Assembly (NCBI RefSeq): GCF_965363235.1
Contig: NC_134846.1
Location: 62,919,121-62,983,120, forward strand
Reading direction: 5' to 3'
Source of the DNA: Mytilus galloprovincialis
Lineage: Eukaryota > Mollusca > Bivalvia > Mytilida > Mytilidae
Length of the DNA stretch: 64,000 nt
The notes beneath the pieces are model-generated. The model worked only from the letters and a program-made list of their open reading frames with translations, had not been told where the DNA came from and ran no database searches. A program made the translations under genes and the position numbers. Shown here piece by piece: positions 48,516 through 59,000 of the stretch (within the stretch, counting starts at the first letter, position 1; every line of letters starts with the position of its first letter).

Positions 48516-48934
48516 AAACACTATCATCTGCATTCGGAAGAACAATAATTCAAAGCCTTAATTCAGCACATTTTCAATTTCCTCGAGTATACAAATCAAG
48601 CTATTCATATTTAAACTAAAAATAAATTGAAAGAAAATAAACTAGAGGCTATACAGAATAGTGTCGCTCAACTGTATTTTTGTGGTTCTCCAACAATGAA
48701 CACTCACCAACACTGTAGATTACTACAATAGAATTCAAGACTAAGATATCTTGCTAATCATATCTTACTGATAATTTGTACTCTGTTCAGCTTCTCTCTA
48801 TCTTCAATAATATTCGTACAAATCGTCATTAGACTGAAAAACCCCGATCTGTTGACCTTTTTTGGAGATAATTTCCGCTACTACAAATCTTATCCACCAA
48901 AATGTTTTTCTTCACAAAACAAATACTTGTCAAA

Positions 48935-49280
48935 GGTACCAGGCTTATGATTTGATGCGCCAGACGCGCGATTCGTCTACATAAGACTAATCAGTGACGC
49001 TCAGATCAAAATAGTTAGAAAGCCAAATAAGTGGAAAGTTGAAGAGCATGGATGACCCAAAATTCGAAATAACTGTGCTAAATACGACGAAGGTAATACA
49101 TGCCTGGGATAAGAACATCTTTAGTTTTTTTTTAAATATTTCATACCTTTGCAAACAATTAATTTATAAAAATGACTATGTATTTGATACTCATGTCAAC
49201 ACCGAAGTGCTGACTACTGGTCTGGTAATGTCCTCGTGGTCGAAACGTCCACCAACAGTGGCATCGACCCAGTGATATAA
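48935..49280 (+). repeat. GCCAGACGC...TTTCGTC repeat, longer copy
   Basis: GCGCCAGACGCGCGATTCGTC through ACACCGAAGTGCTGACTACTG to CCACCAACAGTGGCATCGACCC. It includes the CATCGACCCAGTG core also found in the 351-bp tandem repeat at 15.6 kb. The frame 49039-49275 belongs to it. Confidence 0.65.
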
Positions 49281-50064
49281 AAAAATCCATCATTCAGTTG
49301 AAATAAATACCTCACATAAAGAGTTGACTGCCACGACAACTCCGGTCATGTTGACATATTAATAGCTTGTGTCCTGCTGATCAATTTTGTCTTTTAAAGT
49401 TTCTATATATCTAAATGTATTATAGTTTTCAAGATAAAAGGCAAAAATGGCATTAACTTCTATTACATCTTATCTTACTGACCATTTTGCTTTATTAATT
49501 TCTATCTATCAATTATAGTGTTCAACACAAAAGACAAAAACGCATATTTAAACATTGTCATTTAATTACAACCATGCCCATAAATAGTCAACGGACGATT
49601 ATAGCAACATGAAGGTATTTGTAGATCCTGTTTTGCTGAGTTGTCGTTCTGTTAGGATAATAATTCATTTAATGTGTCGACTGACTATGTTAACCTTTTT
49701 GTAGATCTTGTCTTGCTGTTAATATTTTCTATTTAGTTTCTATATATCCACTTACGTTTCCCCTATAATGCAAGAATAGATTATAATCATCATTTATGGG
49801 CAATATCTCATGTAAGGAGTTGACTGAAATTAATGTCATGTTGCTTTTAAGATGCTGTTTTACTGATCATTTTTGCTAGCTATTAAAATGTCGATCTATC
49901 GAGTATAGTTTTCAAGATCATACATAATCACGCAAATTATTTTATGCAGAAACTGCTCCAACAGAGTTATGAGAAGGAAAGATTAAAAATGAACATCATC
50001 ACCAATTGGTTGAACTAGACGCTGTGTCTGTCTTTAAACAAACTAATGACAATTCTGGCGTATC

Positions 50065-50445
50065 AACATTTTAATCCTGGTACCTTTGATAACTATTAAC
50101 ACCACTGGGTCGATGCTACTGCTGGTAGACGTTTCGTCACGAGGGTATCACCAGCCCGGTTGTCAGCACTTCGGTGTTGACATGAATATCAACTATATGG
50201 TCATTTTTATAAATTTTCTGTTTACCAAACATTGAATTTTCGTAGACCTAAGGATTTTCTTTGATTACCTTAGCTGTTTTTGGCACAATGTTTTTGGAAT
50301 TTTGGGTCCTCAATGCTCTTCAACTTTGTACTTGTTTTGCTTTATAACTATTTTGATCTGATCGTCACTGATGAGTCGTATGTAGACGAAACGCGCGTCT
50401 GGCGTATTAAAATTATAATCCTGGTACCTTTGATAACTTTAACCA
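50065..50445 (-). repeat. GCCAGACGC...TTTCGTC repeat, apparently full length
   Basis: Bounded by direct repeats of AATCCTGGTACCTTTGATAA (50073 and 50411 regions). Between them, in reverse order, lie the CATCGACCC core, AGCACTTCGGTGTTGAC, ATGCTCTTCAACTTTGTAC and GACGAAACGCGCGTCTGGCG. Direct terminal repeats suggest a unit excised from, or able to form, tandem arrays. Confidence 0.65.
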
Positions 50446-50689
50446 CGTCTTAGAGATTGTGGTTTTTACATATATGTCGTCTGTCTGCTAAGTACAGAAC
50501 GTGTCATATTCCCCAAAATACGACGAATACCGAGTGTATATTCGCATTGATATACGATGTGTCTCGGTATTTTCTACATTCAACATTCATGTATATATTA
50601 TTGATGTTTCTGCTAGATAATATGTTATGTCTTATCGTTTGTAGTTCACATATTTATAAGATAGCCTTATAAATTATCTACCACAGGCA

Positions 50690-50865
50690 TAGATTACCTT
50701 AGCTGGATTTGGCAAAACTTTTAGGAATTTTGGTCCTCAATGCTCTTCAACTTCGTACTTTATTTGGCCTTTTTAACTTTTTTGGATTCGAGCTGATGAG
50801 TCTTTTGTAGACGAAACGCGCGTCTGGTGTATATATAAAATTTAGTCCGGGTATCTATGATGAGT
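50690..50865 (-). repeat. GCCAGACGC...TTTCGTC repeat, short copy
   Basis: TCAATGCTCTTCAACTTCGT and TAGACGAAACGCGCGTCTGG; lacks the CATCGACCC part. Confidence 0.6.
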
Positions 50866-50924
50866 TAATTTTCATCATCATGAAAATTGCTTGGACTGGT
50901 ATTGCGAATATAATTGTTTGTTGG

Positions 50925-51085
50925 CGTTTGTTTATGTTGCACTTTGGTGTTTCTATAGTTCCTTTGTTTTCCTCTTACAATTGATGTGTTTCACTCGGTT
51001 TTAGTTTGTTACATAGATTTGTTTTCTTTCAATCGATTTATGACTTTTTAACACCGGTATGCTACTATTGCCTCTATTGGTAAAC
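50925..51085 (+). repeat. dispersed mollusc repeat
   Basis: GTTTATGTTGCACTTTGGTG, CTCGGTTTTAGTTTGTTACA and CACCGGTATGCTACTATTGCC; same family as 47790-48010. Confidence 0.6.
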
Positions 51086-51489
51086 ATGAAGACAATTACT
51101 AAAACAAATCAACAACAAGCAATTTCAAGCATTTTGACATATTTGAAGATATTGTCACAACACCTATTCTAATTGATATATTGTTAATCATTTCAAAGAA
51201 CTTCGCATGTTGATCGTGACGCCGTTTACAGTTGCCCTCTTCCCATCATATGTTTTCTAGAAAATAGAAAAATATGAAAAAAAATCATTATTTCAGAGTC
51301 ATGACTCTTTTAAGAAGTCGTCTGATAGATTCATTACTAAATGGACAGTAAGGAGATATTGTCGTTCTTACCTTTTTAAAGATTTTTTTCTATATAAGCG
51401 ACTTTCAATATTTAAGACATTTTTATACAATCTTTAGCCATGTCGGTTGGTCATATTGATTGGCGTGTGGACTCAATTATTAAACAAGA

Positions 51490-51740
51490 TACATCAATAA
51501 CTTGTTCCCAATCCACTATAAATAAATAAGTTTAAACTAAACAAGATACACCAATGATGACTTTTGAAGTTTGGTTCCAAATGGCCCAGTAGTTGCAGAG
51601 GCGAAGATTTTATAAAGGTTAACAGACGACGGAGGACAGATGACAAATGACAAAAACGAAGACGACGAAGGGTAGACAACGAACGACGGACGACTGATTC
51701 TAAGTAGTGGTAATAAGCTATTTGTCCTTTCGACATTTGT
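51490..51740 (+). repeat. dispersed mollusc repeat with GACGACGGA-rich end
   Basis: ACACCAATGATGACTTTTGAA, GGTTCCAAATGGCCCAGTAG and a tract of ACGACGGA words near 51660-51700, followed by AATAAGCTATTTGTCC. The antisense frames here (51494-51736 and 51537-51749) are not genes. Confidence 0.5.
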
Positions 51741-52844
51741 TGGTAACATCCCTGTCTAATGGTTTAAGGTGGACACTTGTCTCATTGTTAATCGTACTAC
51801 AGCTATTTATTTTTAAATAATATGCAATTAACAATTGGGGATTATGTGAGTCCTCGTTCACGATGGAATTTTCTTCTGATGTCATACAAGTGAGAGGTTT
51901 AGCTAACAATAAAACCATGTTTAATCTATCATTTTCCACTTTAGAAGTGCCTGTAACAAGTCAGAAATGAGACAGTTGTTGTCCATTTATTTGGTGTGTT
52001 TGAGCTTTTGATTTGCCATTTGATCAGGGACTTCCGTTTTGGATTTTCTTCAGACTTCAGTATTTTGTGATTACTTTTTCTAAACTAAACGGGCAATTAG
52101 ATCAAATTTGGAAGCAAGAGAACAGATGGCACGTATGGAAATATGTCGATATTCATTTTCAAGAAGCAAACTCAAATTGAAAGAAAGAAAACAACCTATA
52201 ATATGATTACCACGCGTTCAAACTCTGAATTATTCATGTTTTTTTTTATTGATGATTACACACTTAGTATACAAATTTAAACTGTATGTACTTAGTATAT
52301 AAAATTTTGAAAACAAATCCCGTGAGGTGTTTTTCGAATATTCTATACTAATTCAGATAGGTTATATACCAACTATTTGAAAGCCCGACAGAATCAATAA
52401 AACCTAGTCGAAAGATCCTCTGTCCCACCATAAGAGGTTTACACAAATGTATTAATACGCTAAGCTCTCGCATCTTCACAGTTTACGATTTTCTTTAACA
52501 TGAGTGTTATCCTTGTTCAAAAAGTACCCAAATAGAGTTATGAAAAAGAACCATTTAAAGTTATACTGTCACCACCAAAAATTAGTTCTCCTATGTGTCT
52601 GTGTCTCAACTCAGTAGCGACATGTTTACACAATATAAGATTTTGTGATACCAGAATAGTCGTATGATCATTCAATTTAGCGAGTGTGTCCTATTCTTGA
52701 TTGTGAATTCGCTAAGCATAACAGGAGACGCTAACCCCTATTTATCGAGTTTATCAAATGGTTTGTTTGTTACCATAATGTGTATATTTTTAATAAATTT
52801 GTGATTTTTTATCCTCGATCTGTTACATTAATTTAAGGTCTACT

Positions 52845-53420
52845 TAAAAAAAAGGGGGAGCGAAGGATATCAGAGGGACAGTCAAACTCATAAATTGAAA
52901 AATACACTGACAACGCCATGGCTAAAAATAAAAAGACAAACAGACAAATAATAGTACACAACATAGAAAATAAAGACTTAGCAACACGAACACAACCAAA
53001 AAACCGGGGTTATCTCATGTGCCCCGGAAGGGTAAGCAAATCCAGCTCCACATGTGGCAGCCGTCGTGTTACTTATGCTATTACAAATCCGGTAAATAGT
53101 CTAATTCGATAGGATTCGTGAAAAGGGAAGGGTATTGTAGTTCCGACATAAGGAACATATCCGATATCATCTGTAAAACGGTTATTCCATAACGGTCAAC
53201 CAACTCGTGATGGCGTCCGTAAAATTTACGAAGAGATAATTTCAACTTTACCATTTGGAACTATTGGTTTTATAGCTTCCTTGTGAGCAGCAACCCTCTA
53301 TCAAGGAAATCATGATAGGAAATACAAGCCCGGGAATATTGTATGAATTGGGAGAAACATACTCCGTATATAGGTGCTGCTGGAATGTTGCAACACAGAC
53401 ATGTAAAGGTCACATTTAAT
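52845..53420 (-). mobile_element. 5'-truncated reverse-transcriptase retroelement fossil, copy 3
   Basis: This is the shortest copy of the family seen at 1165-1920 and 35049-36010. It keeps only the last part of the coding region and the 3' tail, ending in a purine-rich run at 52845. It lies between the two secreted-protein genes. Clearly defunct. Confidence 0.6.
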
Positions 53421-54416
53421 GTTATTAAGTTGATTTATTAGTTTTAGTTCGATTATTGTATCAATAATAAGCTGAAAAACTACATAAAACTGTATTATTT
53501 AACTCATTATAATACCGAAGGGCTGGCAACCTATTAGGATGGCATACCTCTGGATTTTCTGGTATTAATAACGAGTGGTAATGATTCCGATGCATTGCAC
53601 AATTTAAAAACATCATTTTGCTCGTGTTTCGTAAAATAGGGTTCCAATTCTTTCAGGTTGCCGTTAAACTGTTTGGCTGTTCTTTTAGGTCCTCACAGTT
53701 TTAATGCTACTTAATTTGGTTGACTTCCCAATTTTGTGGTATATAGCGTTACTCGTGAAAACTATCACATTTCATTGAAATCGCTTAAAGTACGATAGAA
53801 CATTTCGAATGTGTGAATGACAAAGAAATTAACCCTTAAATACAGTGATGAATCTTCAACAATGGAATAAAACTCTTAATCTCAATGACATAAGTATTTT
53901 AAATACTTCTAATCGTTTTAAAATGTACTGATATTTTTGTTTCTTCTTTTTTTTGTGGTATTAATCAGTGAAAAAGAAAACAACAAAAGGAACCATTAGA
54001 TAAAAACAGTCACTATATATGGTAAAAATAAATGTAAATATGGGGTATACTTTTATGATACAACAAGACGATACAAATGTATTTTGATATCAGTATGCGA
54101 TCTTATCTTTAGAAATAAGAAAGGTAAAAATGAGAATGGAAATGGGGGACAACAACACGACAGAAGAACAGAAAGAATCCACCAATGGGTCTTCAACATA
54201 GCGAGTAAATCCTGCAACCGGAGTCTTCAGCTGACCTAAAACCAATGTTTTCGCTTGTTAATTGGAAACGGACGTCACACTAAACTCAGAAACATATATT
54301 TATAAATACGACGGGGTTAAACATGTTTTTTGAAATCTCAACCCCTATGTAGAATAAACGAGCTCACGGCGATACTCACTAAACTAGTGAAATCTGGTTG
54401 AAAGATTATCTTTCAC

Positions 54417-54507
54417 AAGGGTATATAAAAAATAATTTCAAACTTAAGATCATCCTAAGTTTATAGAAGATACAATGAATTACTATAGTAACAGACACAA
54501 TCAAAGT
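54417..54507 (+). repeat. 91-bp sequence identical to 16473-16563, copy 2
   Basis: Second copy of the 91-base sequence, with unrelated flanks on both sides. It has no coding capacity and no terminal repeats I can see. Confidence 0.85.
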
Positions 54508-54924
54508 TCAGTTACCAACATTTCTTTCTTTCAGCACAAACAAAAACCGATATGATAAAAAAAATATGCTTAAAAGGATAACAGTATTACCAATTTTTTC
54601 GTGGTATAAATACGGCCGTAACAGGTGACAGTCCACTATCAACATATCACAGAACAAAAAAAAAACAACAAAAAACAACCAAGTATGACTTATTTTTATT
54701 ACCATAATCAGAGCGAGCCTACTTGTAGATCTTGCAATACATAAACACTACCAGGTTAATAGAAAACCCGTTTATATATATGTATGGTGAGGCCATGTGA
54801 ACTGAACTATTTTTACTACGAATACTACGACTTTATCCATTTTTACAAACGACGAGGTACGTCAAATTGGTCATTTAACTGTTGTCTCGCTTTAGTGGCA
54901 TTTATATATGATGTTTTATAGATT

Positions 54925-55760
54925 TATGGCACCCTCAACGGAGTTGGGGTGACATATTGTTATTCTACGTTTCTTTTTTTCCTTCTTATTTTTATTATTC
55001 TTTCACACATTTTGTCCATCGTGTTTCTAAGAAATGAGTGATCCAATGTTGTTGGAACTATAACAAAATGAGGACCCCCATTTGAAGTTGTGTATCTGAC
55101 TCTGGAATTTTTTTAAATGTCGGCCGTTTCCATGGAAACTGCTAAAAAGTGAAAAATTTTCAAAATTCTAAATCTTTCATTATAAGACCTAGCTGGATGA
55201 AACTTTATGGAAATGTTCCTTGGTATGCCTAGATGTCAAGACAATATTAAGAAATTCCAAAATGGCCGCCATTGTCATGGAAACAGGGCAAATGTTTAAC
55301 ATTGAGCCTATGGAAAAATACATAAAAGCTGCATTTTCTTTAAGAATATTGCATAGAGATCAATGAAACTGTATTGATATATAACATGACATATGGCAAT
55401 GAGATGCCTGCTTTTTTGAATTTTTGAATTGTCTACTGTAACCATGGAAACAGTAAAAATATCAAAATTGCAAAAAAAATCAAAATGCTGCAAACTGGAT
55501 GACACTTTACAGAAATACAGAAATGATAACTGACATGGGCAGAATTGCATTTTGGAGTTGGAAATTTCAAAATGACCGCCGTTACCATGGAAATGACTAA
55601 AATGTCAAAAATTTCAAAATGTTCCAAACTTAATGAAACTTTACAAAAATGATAATTTCCATTTGTAGATACGCTTTTTGACTTTGTAAATTTAAAAATG
55701 ACTGCTTTTATCCTGGCAATCGGGGGATGAGGGTGCCATCCGTTATTGCTAGCAATTTCA
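54925..55760 (+). repeat. ~830-bp element with internal ~120-bp repeats
   Basis: GGCACCCTCAACGGAG at the left and GATGAGGGTGCCATCCG at the right give short inverted ends (GGCACCCTC/GAGGGTGCC). Inside, ATGGAAAC(T/A) preceded by GCCGCC or ACCGCC words and CAAAATTTC recurs about five times. Probably a non-autonomous element. Confidence 0.6.
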
Positions 55761-56019
55761 AATCTAGTATTGACTGTTTTTGTTCTATTATAGCGTACTA
55801 CAATTTATAAACCAGTATCTTGGCCTAAGCTTCCAGATTATTTGCAAGTTACCAATGCAGTTCACAATTACCAGTAAAAGATATTGATTAAGCTCCTTTT
55901 TTCTTAATTTGTTAACACAGTTAAATAATAAATAAACTTGAACACTATATAGATTCGTAATTCTAGCGTTGAAGTATTAAATAACACAAAACACATTTAG
56001 TTTTGTTATCGTACTGAAC

Positions 56020-56025
56020 TTTATT
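56020..56025 (-). terminator. polyadenylation signal of paralogue B
   Basis: AATAAA on the minus strand, 28 bases after the stop codon, inside the block GCTGAAATAAA then TCAGTACGATAACAAA that paralogue A shares. Confidence 0.6.
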
Positions 56026-56052
56026 TCAGCATTGGCTTTTAATGAAATATGT

Positions 56053-59000
56053 TTAGTCTTTGTTCAATCTATGTATCCGGTTCCTCATTTTCCTCCAAAA
56101 ATTCCGGTATCTGCTTTGCATGTTTGAAAATTTGAACTGTAATGAAAAAAGAATTACATTATTTGATGTCACAGACATTTTTGAATACCTGCAGACTTAT
56201 TGATTTATTTATGTTTATAAATGTATATCTCACATATCTTTAAGCACGTCAGTAAAAAAAATCATATTCTAATATACTTAAGCAATTCACAGAACAATGA
56301 CAATCTATGTTATGTTAAAAGGAATACTGTCAGTTTTATTTCAAATATTAATTTGTTTTTGTAGTCGAAATAAAGAAAATAAAAATCTAAAACATCGATG
56401 TGTGATCAGATGGAAAGAAAAGTTGTACAAATATTACAGTGGACTGTTATAAATGGATAATTAATTTTAAAAACGTTCGTTATTATGTTTCAACATATTT
56501 TTAATTCCTTACCCATTCTTTTCTTCTTTGTGCGTAATATTTTTTAAGTGCTGTCCTGTCACGCGTGAGGTCGCAATCTGAAATGAAAGAAGTTATGTGT
56601 ATTCTGAAATCATCATATTGTATGTTGACCTATATACGTCCTCTTGTTTTTGTGCTGTTTGATTGCTCGCAATGATAAAACTCGCATCGTAATTTTATAC
56701 AATGATACAATTATGTAATGTATAACTGTAAATTTACAACAGTATGCTTTTACCAGTATTGAAATATTGAACAATAATAAGGAGTAATCAAATAAAAAAA
56801 TATATATTTTTAATATTACAAATAGAATATAGAAAAACATCAATGTTGTCAATGGGCGAATTAAGCATAGGCTTACACAAAAGAACAACAACTTAATATG
56901 TAAATTCCTAGATAGGTGACACAGACTATCAGAGATCCTTCTGAATTGTTATAACACACTGATTCGATCTGAGCTATATCAAAATGTTGCTTAAGTGCAA
57001 AAAAGTAAACTGACGACTATAAATAGTCTTGTTACATAAAATTCACCATTTCTAAGAGTGAAACGTACAGTTCGATGGTTGACCCCATTTTTGTGTAAAA
57101 GGTAAAATAGTAAATACCGGACTCCAAGGAAAATTCAAACGGAAATTCCTCTCTTAAATGCCAAAATCTAAACCCAAAACACATCAAATGATATGTCTCT
57201 GTCGTTTACCAAGAACAGTTGTTAAATATAGTGATCTGGTTTTGATAAACTTATCATAGATATATCAGGAGGAAAATTTTGGAAATATTAACGCTTGAGC
57301 TTCTTGTCCTTACCAAATAATTTCAACGTTATGCAGTGTCATTGACCATTTAGTATTTTCAATCATACTTAATTTATCTTATACTTTACCTTTAGATTTC
57401 AGTTCTTTCCTATCAGCCCTACAAATTGGTCGACATGATCTGCATTTTCTTGTCTCTGAAGATATTTAACAAAATTATCTCTTATTTCATAATATAAACA
57501 AAGCTTTTCGTCAAAGTGAATGTTTATACTTTGATTATCGATACTTAAAGGCCCATCTGTTCAAAGTTTACAATATCACAACGTCAAGCGCGCAAGTAAA
57601 GGTTTTTATTATAGATGTATATACAATGTAGTTAGCAAAGGTATCAGACTTATAATTTGATACGTCAGACGCGAATTTCGTCTACATAAGACTCATCAGT
57701 GACGCTAAGATCAAAATTGTTAGAAATCCAAACAATTAGCAATACACAGTTAGGTGTTTAGTTTCTTATTTTGGCACATACATGACACAAACAGTAAGCT
57801 TTATATTGCAAGAAAGCAATGCCAAGGGGATGATAAAATATATGAGGGCTTTAAATTTTTTCCTAACTATTTATTGCTACCAAAGTTGAAAAGCATTGGG
57901 GACTCAAAATTCCAAAGAAATTGTGCCAAATACGGAGAAGCTAATCTATGCCTGGGATAAGAAAATCCTTACTTTTTCGAATGATTCATACTTTTGTAAA
58001 CAGTTAATTCATAGAAATGACACATAATTAATATTCATGTCGACACCGAAGTGAGCACTACTTGGCTTGCCATACCCTCGGGGACGAAACGTCCACCAAA
58101 AGTTGAATCGACCAAGGGTGTTATTATTTATCTTTATATGGTAACGTGCACCAGCATTGCCGTATAAGTTTCGTTTTAAAGCAAAAAAGTAAAGTTTTTA
58201 TTTTATGCATACATAGGTAGATCTGTGTTACCCCGATTTTGTTTTTTGTCCATGGATTTATGAGTTTTGAACAGCGGTATACTACTGTTGCCTTTATTTT
58301 GCTATGAACATTTATGAAAGCAATACATTTAAATACAATTCTCTATTAAGAGGCAGTTTTGTTTCAATTTTCACAAAATAAGCTAACAGATATCGCATAT
58401 GTATAATGAGTTTGTAAGACTATGATTTAAATTCATTGTTCACTGTTTGTTTTGGGCATTTTTCAATTTGGCTATACGTTTTAGTACGTTATTCCTTAAA
58501 TATAAGAATTTGAGTTCAATCGGTGGAAGTGCTTTTAGCAAGTTTTGACGCATTTTCAAAGAAATACAAAACGATAAATGATAAAAGAAAGCTGTTATTT
58601 GGAAAGAATATTTGTTATGTTTTGATCAAATTTGTAAATAATTTAATTCAACAACAACAATATTTCACAAAAAGTATAGCTGTGATTTGTTTAAGATGCT
58701 TATACTTATAATTTGCTTTAAGATCCTCTTGGCAAAATTTGAAAAACAACAAATCAACCATACCATTTTATGCATACATAGGTAGATCTGTGGAAAAAAT
58801 GTTTTAACTGCACTCTGTAAATCAAATTCAAGACATTTTCAAAATGATTCCAATACAAATACATACTTCTATTTTGTTTTGGTCACATTCGATTTTCTTG
58901 CATTGATATTCAAATATCATTATCATTGTGTTTTTGTGTACTGTTTATACACATTTCTATTGTTCATTGAAATGCAGATATCTATTAATTGTTACCTCTA

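Noticed and set aside
48300-58120. Possible CRISPR-like or regularly spaced repeats from the recurring GCCAGACGC motif
   Set aside because: The copies are irregularly placed, in both orientations and of different lengths; they are dispersed repeats in a eukaryotic genome.
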